A stretch of 64,000 bases of DNA from Sinohyriopsis cumingii. Lineage: Eukaryota; Mollusca; Bivalvia; Unionida; Unionidae. The stretch spans positions 53,209,608-53,273,607 of the forward strand of contig CM068842.1 of assembly GCA_028554795.2 (NCBI GenBank), given 5' to 3'. Positions 27,593 through 35,816 of this stretch are shown here, one piece after another. The notes beneath the pieces are model-generated. The model had not been told where the DNA came from. It saw only the letters and a list, made by a program, of their open reading frames with translations, and did no database searches. Position 1 is the first letter of the stretch, and each line of letters begins with the position of its first letter. The position numbers were made by a program, and so were the translations under genes.

Positions 27593-28315
27593 CTAGGACG
27601 GAGACATGTACAGGACAGGCCCTCCGTCTTGGCACCAGTGGTGAAACAAGTGGGTACGAAATCGCAAATCCTCGGGGGTCGTAGGTTTCAAATCGACGAG
27701 TAAATAGGCGTGTGGCGTTTGAGTGGCATCGTCGTACGCCTGAGTCAGCCAAGGCGTTCCTAACTGTTTGGCTAAGACTTGCACTTGCGATTTATCTCGA
27801 GGGCTTTTAAACAAGACCACGTAATGCGCATTGAGACTGATGGTGCGATGGGCTTTACTTTGTTGAAACAAATTTTGGGTAATGTAAACGACACTGGCAT
27901 TACGGTGATGCCCTTTGCGCGTGAACCACAGTTTAATTTCTTCTTCGTCTTCTCCTAACATGTCGTCGAAAATGACCAAATGGGTTTGACGGGAGTCAGA
28001 GACGATGCCGTCGTCTTCTTTAGGAATGCCTTCCACAAACACGATGGAATCGCCTTGACTTTCTCGCAAGAGGCTGTACGCCGATTGCCACTCTTTGTAA
28101 CACCACACGATCCGTTGAGGTGGCCGATCGATCAAATGATGTTTATGTTCGATCAAACGTTTGACGAATTCGGTTTTGCCTGAACCGCTAGGTCCAGCAA
28201 TGAGCATGTTAAAGGGATGGCGAAGATACAAAGCCTCCCAACTGGCACGATCTAAGTGTTCGTCGATGACTTTGACAGTAGAGGAAGAGGGAGCAGAGAC
28301 AGCAGAGGTAGCCAT
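27593..28315 (-). CDS. ATP: FtsK/HerA (A32-like) genome-packaging ATPase (240 aa)
   Basis: Walker A is IAGPSGSGKTEFV (about residues 38-50) and Walker B is HLVIFDDML, followed by ITQNLF, a sensor-type motif. This is the packaging ATPase of Polintons and related dsDNA viruses, which would pump DNA into the capsid. I start at 28315 (MATSAVSAPSSS) because TATATAAAC at 28357-28366 lies about 45 nt upstream and the old copy lines up there. The gene is intact to VLYMSPS. The old copy is truncated at its 3' end. Confidence 0.9.
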   Translation of the reverse strand: MATSAVSAPSSSTVKVIDEHLDRASWEALYLRHPFNMLIAGPSGSGKTEFVKRLIEHKHHLIDRPPQRIVWCYKEWQSAYSLLRESQGDSIVFVEGIPKEDDGIVSDSRQTHLVIFDDMLGEDEEEIKLWFTRKGHHRNASVVYITQNLFQQSKAHRTISLNAHYVVLFKSPRDKSQVQVLAKQLGTPWLTQAYDDATQTPHAYLLVDLKPTTPEDLRFRTHLFHHWCQDGGPVLYMSPS

Positions 28316-28356
28316 TGTGTGAGAAATGTCACTTGTGACACGAAAAACAAACAAGA

Positions 28357-28366
28357 CAAGAGTTTA
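28357..28366 (-). promoter_or_regulatory. TATA box of the ATPase gene
   Basis: TATATAAAC on the minus strand, followed by CTCTTGTCTTGTTTG, is kept in the old copy as GTATAAAAACTCTTGTCTTG near 36210. It decides the ATPase start at 28315. Confidence 0.6.
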
Positions 28367-28375
28367 TATACTTTT

Positions 28376-28774
28376 TCAGAACACGTTTATTGAATGTTTT
28401 TTTTTCAAACATGAATACGAAAGACAAAAAATACATAAAAGCCAAAGGCTTAAGTACAAGAATAAAAGGCACATGATAACCATGAACGTGGAATAAACAC
28501 AAGTGTCTATACAACATGTTTTGGGTAAAGTTCTAACCAGTTCTATAGTAGGGGGTAAGGTCACACAAGTGTCCTCCCGAAAGGGTCTTTCAGGCCTGTC
28601 CACGACAGTCCCGTCCTGGGTGACGGGTTCTTCTGGCACCATCACTAACACGGGTTGAAAAGTAACTTTTTTCCTTGAATAACTCTCGTGCATACTGGGC
28701 CACCTCTTGGGTCCAAGCCAAACCAATCTGGTTTCTTCTTCGTCAACGACATGGTCAGTTACTTCAATGAACAA
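28376..28774 (-). CDS. Small C-terminally anchored membrane protein
   Basis: The open frame reads KKVTFQPVLVMVPEEP, a Pro/Glu linker, then a C-terminal membrane segment (STFMVIMCLLFLYLSLWLLCIFCL) and a short Lys tail. The start is uncertain: this frame has no AUG until 28693, while an upstream AUG near 28752 opens another frame (MSLTKKKPDWFG), so an indel is likely. AATAAA at 28386-28391 overlaps the final codons. TATATAAAAAGG at 28801-28812 is the likely promoter. An orthologue lies at 35817-36180 in the old copy. Function unknown. Confidence 0.6.
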   Translation of the reverse strand: MFIEVTDHVVDEEETRLVWLGPKRWPSMHESYSRKKVTFQPVLVMVPEEPVTQDGTVVDRPERPFREDTCVTLPPTIELVRTLPKTCCIDTCVYSTFMVIMCLLFLYLSLWLLCIFCLSYSCLKKKHSINVF

Positions 28775-28804
28775 TGAACTATTGATCTTGCCTAGGGTTC
28801 CTTT

Positions 28805-31800
28805 TTATATACCGACCAATACCGACGTGACCGTTTGGGCTGTCACGTAAGCCGCAATGATGACATTTCCAAAAGGGTTGTCTTGTACAAAGTCCAGATC
28901 TTCTTCGTAATTGACCAAGATCAAATCCTCTCGAACGACGTCCACGTGTTTCATGTATTTGGTTTTGTCGTGAATCATCTGGAAGTAGCGGGAAGGTTCT
29001 GTCAAATATTCCGTCTTGGGTAAACACGGTCGTTGTGCCATTTTACCCCACAAGCAATTTAACATCACTTTGGCAAACGATCGCCTGCCTTCGTTTTTTT
29101 TCGATGTGGTCTAAAGAGATGCCTTCTTGTTCGTAGTATTTCTCTTTGAATTGTATTTGGTCTTCGGGAGTGTGACACCAGGAAGGATAGCCGCTGGCTT
29201 CTTGCTTCAGTTTCAAAAAGGCATCCACGTAGTCAGCGAAAATGCCTTTCTGAGTAGGGTCACCCTTGTGGTACTGTTGTGTCTTGGGAAAGTGGCAAAT
29301 TTCGTACACTTCTAACAGTTGGTATCCCATGTCCAGAGCTTTGAACAATTCTACGCTGACCCAGGTTCCCGTCAAGGCCCGTTCTTCCTGGCTGTGATGA
29401 CAAGGCTGATCTTGGTTGCACGTTTCGGCACAAGTACGGCACAAGGGAAACATCAGTTTGCCTTGACAATGGTGAGGTAAGACGGGATGGTATAGGTTCG
29501 TGGGAGGCAAAACTTTGCACTTGATCAAGCCTTCGTATTGTCGAATGTTTTTCAGGTCGATGTGTTCCGTCAGCAATTGCGGGTGCCCTACAGGAAAGCG
29601 ACAATATTTGCACACGTAGGGATACAGCGAACACACGTCCAAGTATTTGATTTCTTCTCCTTTCTCTTCGTCGGCTTGGTACAGCAAACAGGTGGCATTG
29701 GTCCTTCCTCCGTACAAACTATCCCTCGGGTTCAGTGGGTCCATGAACTGGTAACTTTCCACGAGGCGTTTAAACTCGGGATCGGTTTTCATACGGTGAT
29801 CGTATTCGTGTTCCCACATTTCCACCACTTGGTATCCTTGCTGTTCTAACTTTAGGCGCCGCTGACAAGTGTCCTGGTACAAGTCTTCCATGGTCCGTTG
29901 TAAAAACTGATTTTTAGTGTCACGGTCAGGGTAGCAGACGGGACATCCGTGAAATAAGCAACCGTTAAACTCGTACACGATCTTGGGGTTTTCTAAGTCC
30001 CAGCCATCGACCGAATACGTTCCGATGGTCTTTTCGCCTCCTCCGTTGCGGGCATGCTGAATCCATTTGTTTTCCTTGTCGCACAAGTAATGTAACCAAC
30101 GTAGGGCTTTGACCGAGTATTGACGCTTGACATAGTTGGTCATTTGAGGACTGATGACAGCCACGGTGTTTTCAGGCATGAATCGTTGGCGGTACACTAA
30201 GGAACACGCTTTGGCAATGGTGCAAGCTTCTTTCAAAGGATCGACCCCTCCGTGTTCCATGAACAGTTCTCGAAATTTTCTACAGCAACGTCGTAAAATG
30301 TCCACGTCGGAACGACAATACTTTAACATTTCTTCCTGAAAGTCGAAAGGGTCAGAGGCGTGAGCCTGGTACCAAGCGTAGAAAGCTTCTCGTTGTTCGG
30401 TACGCATGTTGTCGGGGTCGTAATAGTGAGCCTCAGGCAAATGGGGTAGAACGGCGTGTTGATTGGCTTCTGTATTGAAAAAGTGAGGAAAGTACCCTTT
30501 AGCCATTTCTGTCATTCCAAACGTTTTAGGCATTCGACTCAAAGGCATGGCCAAGTAACTCATCGAATCTTTAAACTGCACTTGTCCCACTTGCATGAAA
30601 ATGATTTTGGCTCCGTTCAAAATCACTTTAGGACGTTCGGTGCCATGTTCCGTATAGTACCTCAAAAGAAACTGTCCATCGTATCCGGAGAAATTGTGAG
30701 CCATCACCGTGGCATGACGATGACAATCTCCGTAACGTTCGATGTCCTCTTGGCTCCACGTCTTGTCGATGGGGTCTAAGACCCATTGGGCAAAATCGGC
30801 TAACGTGTTTGGTCCCCGAAAGATTTTTTCACGCCCTCCGGGAATCTTGCTGCAGTGAGGGCAATGACTGAAGATAGGTTCTTGAATGCACTTCTCGCAC
30901 GCTCGATGAGCCACGCAGAAATTAGGAATGTGAATGCCGGTCTCTTGCATGCATTCGAAATCGAAAAAGATGAAATTGCCTTTCTTCTTGTGACCGTCCT
31001 CTTTCTCTGGTGGGGGTTGGTATTTTTGCACGTAGCATTGGTGTTCCAAGTCCACGATGCGGTGACAAATGTGACATTTTTTCTTTCCTCGACATACGTG
31101 TGCCTTGGCATTATTGGTAAGTATGCCTTGTCCACAGGTAGGGCACAATCTCAGGAGTTGACAAGCACATTTCTTCTGTGAACCTTGCGTCTTCAAATGT
31201 TGTTGGTAACAGGTAGGGCTGACAAACGTGCGCAAACAAGTTGAACAAGGCACTGGTTCTTCGCTCAGACAGGGTGGAGAGGCCAAACGTCCTGGGCATT
31301 TCCATCCACAATGCTTGTGTTGCTCTCGATTGTTATAACCATAATCACATTTCTCACAATAATAACCGTATCGCAGGAATGCAGTGATACTGGTAATGGT
31401 ATCGAAATGGTCATCGTGATGATAAAGGTGAATGTATTTTTCGTCCTTAAAATCTTGGCCTCGAAACAACAGAGACCCACGCATTTCTTGAGGGTGCACT
31501 TTCAAGGTGTAGCGTGGAGCTAGGGCATCTTGCAATTTCTGCATCTCAGGAATGCCACAGGGTGTGTCTTTGGACAGACCAGCTTGTTGCAACAGGAGTT
31601 CTGCTTCGTTTCGTTGTTTGGCTCGGTTCGATTTTCGAATGTTCTCCCAGGTTCTTTTCCATTCTGTCGTGTCGTTCTTGTTGGCATAGGTTCGTCCCAC
31701 CACGATGGCTCGGGCTAAACACATCTGGTCATGAGGGTTGTTAATTCGGACGAGACTTGTTTTGGTGTTGCGAAGGTCGTCCACCAATAACATCTTTTTG

Positions 31801-32372
31801 CGTCCAGTCCCTTGAGGAAGAGAGACGTGAGCCATTTTCAGTGTGGATTTACCATCGGTGATGTCAAACTGGTCATTAGATTGTTGTACGTGTTGAATCT
31901 TGTCCATGACTTTGGAAGGGGTTAGTTCTGCGGGTCTGCTAAACTCGATCCAAACAGGGGATTTCAAACCGTCGTGATCTATGGATAGTGTCAAGCGATC
32001 GTCTTCTTTGGGTTGACATTGTCGCTTGAGTGCGGTGAGCAAAGAATCCCACATCTCGGTGATAAACCCTTCTGCTTTCTCCAAGGGTACGTCGGCCTTG
32101 AAATCTTTAAACTTCACCGTGTATTTGTAAGCCGTGGTTCTAAATTTTCTAGAGGAGCGCTTTTCCGTCTCTCGAATGGAATAGTATTTTTCAGGGTTGA
32201 CTAAGGGTGACGAACTTGGTTTAGAGGTTTCAAATTCTGGTTCACTCATGTCCTCTTCAAAATCACTGGCATGAATTTGTGCCAAGATTTCAGCTCTGGT
32301 ACGAGGCGATAGATCACGTTTCTGCCTCTTACTTTCTTCTTCTTTCTTCTCGAATGAATGGGATCGTTTCAT
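28805..32372 (-). pseudogene. POLB: Protein-primed-type DNA polymerase B, frameshifted and lacking motif C
   Basis: This would copy the element's genome. The main frame (32372 to 29043, 1109 codons) starts MKRSHSFEKKEEESKRQKRD. A CX2C-rich zinc cluster spans about residues 339-447. Exonuclease motifs: FIFFDFEC (I, about 470), NFSGYD (II, about 560), YCRSDVDIL (III, about 685). Palm motif A is DVCSLYP (about 912). At an A8 run (29094-29101) the frame shifts. Motif B (VMLNCLWGKM) and PKTEYLTEPSRYF continue in another frame to 28805. There the sequence jumps from NVIIAAYV almost directly to the last residues VLVGI and a stop, omitting the motif C segment that the old copy retains. Polymerase activity is therefore not expected. 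Confidence 0.9.
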
Positions 32373-32420
32373 CTTGAGTGCAAAACGCCAAATGACTCAA
32401 GTTTAAACACCATAGACTAA

Positions 32421-32455
32421 TTTATAGTCATGGCAGACCAGCGTATATAAAAAGC
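32421..32455. promoter_or_regulatory. Divergent TATA boxes between PolB and the zinc-knuckle gene
   Basis: Minus-strand CTATAAATT stands near 32421-32428 for PolB, and plus-strand GTATATAAAAAG stands near 32443-32454 for the zinc-knuckle gene. The latter is very close to the AUG at 32467, so the second AUG at 32485 may be the start used. Confidence 0.5.
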
Positions 32456-32466
32456 CGAGTACAACG

Positions 32467-33061
32467 ATGGAAGAGACTACCCAGATGGAACGTTTCGTCA
32501 GAGCTTTGCGAGGGTTCATTAAAAAATTCTCTTCAGACCAGCCGACGGACTACTCTCCTTCCTTTCGAGATAAAAGTCAAGATACTTGCTATATCTGTCA
32601 GAAGAAAGGGCATTGGTCTTCAGAGTGTCCAGACCGTCAAAAAAGAAAAAAAAAACAGGGGCTAAAAAAGACAAAAGTCAAGATACCTGTTATTATTGTA
32701 AAGAAAAAGGACATTGGTCTCCAGATTGCCCAAAAAAGAAACAAGAGGAGTCAGAAGAAAAGAAGGATTCTTCAGAAGAAGAGAAGGATTCTTGGAAGAA
32801 GAGAGGGATTCTTGGAAAGAAGAGAGGGATTCTTGAGAGGAAGAAGAGGAAGAAAGAAGACAATTCTATTTAAAAGAAGCAAAGAAACAGGAGAAGAAAA
32901 GAAGAAGGGAAGAAAATGAGGAAAAAACGGTGAAGAAATTCAAAAAACAGAGACTAAACAAGGAGAAAGAAGAAGTCAATGAACTTTTAAAGTGTTCTGT
33001 GGTGAATTGTGAATTGGATTGTAAAAAATGGATAAAAGAATACATGAATGATATAAGGTAA
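32467..33061 (+). pseudogene. Retroviral-type CCHC zinc-knuckle protein, frameshifted
   Basis: It starts MEETTQMERFVRALRGFIKK. A first knuckle, CYICQKKGHWSSEC, fits CX2CX4HX4C. After an A-rich run near 32641-32658 a second knuckle, CYYCKEKGHWSPDC, lies in another frame, followed by Lys/Glu repeats. A third frame gives the end VNELLKCSVVNCELDCKKW to TAA 33059-33061. The old copy has matching pieces, so the gene is real but broken at least twice. Knuckles like these bind single-stranded nucleic acid in Gag proteins and host RNA-binding proteins. It reads opposite to most element genes and faces the coiled-coil gene tail-to-tail. Confidence 0.65.
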
Positions 33062-33215
33062 GTGTCTTTGAGTTTTGATTTTAAAATAAGAAGCTACACT
33101 CGCGCACTCATACAAAAAAGACACGTACTATAAGGGTAAAATGGTTTGATTTTTTTTTGTTGATTTTTGAGTTATTGGCAAATTGAAATTGTATTTCTTT
33201 TCGAGAAATGTGGGT

Positions 33216-33231
33216 GGCCCTGAAAAGGGCC
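33216..33231 (-). terminator. Histone-type 3' stem-loop after the 183-aa gene (best match)
   Basis: The minus strand reads AAA-GGCCCTTTTCAGGGCC-ACCCA: stem, TTTC loop and both flanks match the histone consensus. CGAAAAGAAAT begins about 14 nt after the stem. It starts about 25 nt past the stop at 33257. The intervening 33062-33215 region holds nothing else I recognise. Confidence 0.85.
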
Positions 33232-33256
33232 TTTTTATTTTGGTGTAGGGGTGAGT

Positions 33257-33808
33257 TTAACCAATCAACTTTAACTGCCTTAAGCCTTTGCCACGGCCGA
33301 GGCCTATTTCTGATGATTGGGTTGAAATCACTAAGGGTGGTACGATAGGCTTAGTCACAGGGTTGGCGTGTTTAGCTCGGGAAGGTCGTATTCTCTTCGG
33401 TCGTGATAAAGAAGTCTGATACATTTGTTTCAGACTTCTTAACTCCGCTAAAATGTCCAACAGTACCGTAGCCGTTTGATTTTCACCCTCTTGTTTCTTT
33501 GCTGCTACTTCTTCTTGTTGTTGTTTTTTTCTTACCTCTTCTTGTTGCTGTTGCTGTTGCTGTAGGAGAAAAGCTTGTTCCGCTTCCTTTTGTCGTTGCA
33601 TAAATTTCTCCAATTCTTCTTTCTGTCTCTGTCTAAAATTCTCCACTTGCGGTAATGAAGAAGGTAACGAAGTTTCCGGAACAAATTCTTGCGAGGTAAG
33701 AAAATCCACAAAATCCCAATGTACCTCTTCTGAAAGTAAGTCCGGGTTCCCTTGGGCAGTCTCCCCTGCTGGTGCACCCCAATGGATCATTTTCTGAGTT
33801 TCCGTCAT
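33257..33808 (-). CDS. Coiled-coil/poly-Gln protein with basic GRGKG tail (183 aa)
   Basis: It starts MTETQKMIHWGAPAGE, then has a short FVDFLTSQEFVP block, a Glu/Lys/Gln coiled coil (about residues 55-110) with a seven-Gln run, a leucine-rich helix (LLDILAELRSLKQM), a basic RPKRIRPSRAKHANPVTKP stretch, and ends GLGRGKGLRQLKLIG. The tail resembles the GRGKG motif of histone H4 tails; this is only a short similarity. It diverges from the Arg-rich gene across a 219-bp promoter and ends with a canonical histone stem-loop. Family unknown, but it is kept in the old copy. Confidence 0.7.
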   Translation of the reverse strand: MTETQKMIHWGAPAGETAQGNPDLLSEEVHWDFVDFLTSQEFVPETSLPSSLPQVENFRQRQKEELEKFMQRQKEAEQAFLLQQQQQQQEEVRKKQQQEEVAAKKQEGENQTATVLLDILAELRSLKQMYQTSLSRPKRIRPSRAKHANPVTKPIVPPLVISTQSSEIGLGRGKGLRQLKLIG

Positions 33809-34027
33809 GTTGAATCACTGTCACATAGATTGACTGCACACAAGCGCTAACGAATCTATATAGGCCACGTGACGTCACAGACTGCTCTCTTCGGATTGGA
33901 TGCGAGCTGACTGAATTTTGTAACGCGTGTTCGGATTGGTGAATGAATTCAATCCGTTTCAATCCTTCCTGTACCTATAAATAAGCGCAGTTCACTGCAT
34001 TGATTCACCTATTCTCGTCGCTTCAAG
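33809..34027. promoter_or_regulatory. Histone-like divergent promoter
   Basis: Between two genes transcribed apart there are minus-strand CCTATATAG (33856-33864), an E-box/CRE block CCACGTGACGTCAC (33865-33878), two ATTGG (inverted CCAAT) at 33895-33899 and 33935-33939, and plus-strand CTATAAATA (33975-33983). Each TATA is about 45-55 nt before its gene start. TGACGTCA and CCAAT motifs are conserved in the old copy at 12960-13192. Confidence 0.7.
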
Positions 34028-34264
34028 ATGTGGACCACAGTTGAGTCATCCACCTTTGTGTCTTCCATGATGTTTAGGACGGACATGCTCATGTATGTCA
34101 GGTCCAAGTGGACTGTTGTTGATAGGACAGATACTAGTCAATGGATGAGGAGAGTTTACATAGAAAGACAAGGATGTCTCAAGAGGGTACTTGTGTATGG
34201 ATCGGCAGTTAGAAGGAGTTTAAGAAGAAGAAGAAGAAGATGTGACAGATGCCATCTATGTTAA
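34028..34264 (+). CDS. Small Arg-rich protein at the right end of the young Polinton (78 aa)
   Basis: MWTTVESSTFVSSMMFRTD is followed by MYVRSKWTVVDRTD, RRVYIERQGCLKRVLVYG and a protamine-like tail with RRSLRRRRRRCDRCHLC. It is transcribed outward, its 3' UTR lies in the right TIR, and a histone-type stem-loop follows 24 nt after the stop. The Arg run suggests DNA condensation, comparable in style to viral core peptides, but no family is recognised. An orthologue with the same start survives in the old copy. Confidence 0.65.
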   Translation: MWTTVESSTFVSSMMFRTDMLMYVRSKWTVVDRTDTSQWMRRVYIERQGCLKRVLVYGSAVRRSLRRRRRRCDRCHLC

Positions 34265-34281
34265 TATTAATATTAACATAA

Positions 34282-34557
34282 ACCCAAAGGCCCTTTTCAG
34301 GGCCAGCCATATTTCTCGAAAAGAGAATGACTTTCAATTGCCTAGCACATTTTTTAAACTTTAAAAAAAAAAAAATCCTATGTTCAATTCTCCTTGTCCC
34401 TAGACAGACCCAAACTCTATTCCCCATGTTCAATTCCCCTTGTCCCTAGAGTGACCCACGATTTTTCTCCATGTTAAATTTCCATTGTCCCTAGAGTGTC
34501 CCAGGGGTCTTTTTAATGCTAAGTCCCATTGTCCCTAGGGTATCCCACTTAACTACT
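34282..34557 (-). repeat. Right terminal inverted repeat of the young Polinton
   Basis: Inverted copy of 18484-18858. It has four of the CTCTAGGGACAA units against six on the left, a few substitutions, and the same stem-loop at the inner edge. Confidence 0.95.
34289..34304 (+). terminator. Histone-type 3' stem-loop, right TIR (after the 78-aa gene)
   Basis: CCCAAA-GGCCCTTTTCAGGGCC-AGCCA, with CGAAAAGAGA about 13 nt downstream. Stem, loop and 5' flank match the histone consensus. Confidence 0.8.
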
Positions 34558-34563
34558 TGCGGC
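34558..34563. repeat. 6-bp target-site duplication, right copy (TGCGGC)
   Basis: Identical to 18478-18483 and directly abutting the TIR end CTTAACTACT. Confidence 0.95.
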
Positions 34564-34616
34564 TTCCAAACCACTTCACTTTATCGTACAAACACTCGAT
34601 GTTGGTCAGCATATAA
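34564..34616 (+). pseudogene. 3' end of the old PolB beyond the insert
   Basis: Seventeen codons in frame with the left part (once one TSD is discounted) end SMLVSI at TAA 34614-34616. They align with the VLVGI end of the young PolB, and a shared TATATAAAAAGG-type box overlaps the stop. Confidence 0.85.
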
Positions 34617-34671
34617 AAAGGAAAACGTGCAAAACCAATAGTTCATTGTAACTACACACCAAGTGTGAAAG

Positions 34672-35250
34672 ATGAATACGTTTAAACAGATATCATTCAA
34701 GTTCGGAGATTCTCAAGTAGAGTGCTGTGCTGTACCTTTCCATTGCAGGAATGCCGTACGCTGTGACCCCAGCGATTCAGTATCACATCATGGGAACTTT
34801 GCTATGACTAATACTACCGTTATTACCATACCTCCCATAGAAAGTGAGACGTTGCGTGTCAAAACTGACGGATGCGAAGGCGATGCCACTTGTTATCGTG
34901 GACTCTTTACTGGTTTTCATGGTGGATGTCAACCTCCGCGCGAGACCATTCGTCTACCACTCTACGTATGTCATCCAACCCTGAGTAAACCACCTGCGAA
35001 TTTCACCTTACCCTCATCGAAATGAATATGTGAAAGACGAATATTCGTTCCATGTGCGTTTGCCTGAATACTGCGACTTTTAGAAATTCTTTTTCAAACG
35101 TTCCAAGGAAAGTGACCTAAAGTTCTGGGAGGATCTACCCCCGGAAGAATTAGCCGGAGCCGGATTTTTCTACTTGGGTGAAGGGGAAAAAGTCACGCGC
35201 TTCAGTTGTTGTGTGTCACACTACATCCAATTCCATAGGAAGAGTTACAG
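34672..35250 (+). pseudogene. Decayed BIR-domain (inhibitor-of-apoptosis-like) gene of the old Polinton
   Basis: An open N-terminal frame (MNTFKQISFKFGDSQVECC, 34672-35025) is of unknown kind. After a frameshift and stop, residues LKFWEDLPPEELAGAGFFYL and GEGEKVTRFSCC appear, matching the BIR signature W...P..LA.AGF.Y.G.GD.V.CF.C. The zinc-binding second half (WxxxDxxxxEH...C) is not recognisable. BIR proteins of large DNA viruses block host cell death; a like role here is inference from family. CATATAAAAAGG at 34610-34621 is a likely promoter. The young element has no counterpart. Confidence 0.6.
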
Positions 35251-35400
35251 GATTACCAAAATCTTTTACGCTATCAAATTTTGTATGTAGGGGAAAATTC
35301 TGTGCACTGTGTGGTGTATGAACTAGTGACTAAAATTTGGATTTGCTAATGGAGTACGATCAGTTTTGTGTAAAAAAAATACACTTATGACCTCCGACAA

Positions 35401-35720
35401 GAGAGATATAAAAACGGACTACCATGCCACACACTTTTTCAGTTGTGATACAACATATTCCGTGGAAGGAAATCAATGAGAGTATTCAAACTGGGGAGGA
35501 TTACCAACACTTATTATGAGAACTGTGTCCCATGAATTAGGGTCGACGCGTAATGTGTGTCTTAGTGACTTCCTTTCTGCGATTTCGTTTACCAGCCGAT
35601 TCCTTGTTGACTCTTTAGGAACAGTACCCATCACCAAATAAAACATGAAAGTGGTCCCTTTAAATGTCCACGAACGACACATTCTGTTAAAAGCTTCGCG
35701 TTTTCATCTGGATACTTCTT
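35401..35720 (+). other. Remnant of an unidentified old-Polinton gene
   Basis: GATATAAAAACGGACTACC near 35404 is TATA-like and is followed by an ATG at 35423 opening MPHTFSVVIQHIPWKEINES, which stops after about 31 codons. Nothing matches it in the young copy. A minus-strand open frame also covers this stretch, without recognisable motifs. Confidence 0.35.
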
Positions 35721-35816
35721 GACCTCTACGGGAAAAAAATAATTAATTCAGGTTCAGAAGATGTGTACGACTATTTATGTATGTCTTGTGACTTACACCC
35801 TCACTAGACAGATGAA

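Larger units (their letters stand above)
18484..34557 (-). mobile_element. Younger Polinton/Maverick (adintovirus-like), 16,074 bp, complete ends
   Basis: It is bounded by terminal inverted repeats that start AGTAGTTAAG and by a perfect TGCGGC duplication. The diagnostic genes are present on the minus strand: PolB, ATPase, chromodomain integrase, penton-like and major capsid proteins, and a pX-like protein. Two genes read on the plus strand (zinc-knuckle at 32467, Arg-rich at 34028). I find no adenain-type protease. Damage includes a PolB frameshift plus internal deletion, a nonsense codon at 27006-27008, frameshifts in the zinc-knuckle gene and an integrase frame without AUG. It is therefore unlikely to be autonomous now, although its ends are intact. 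Confidence 0.95.
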
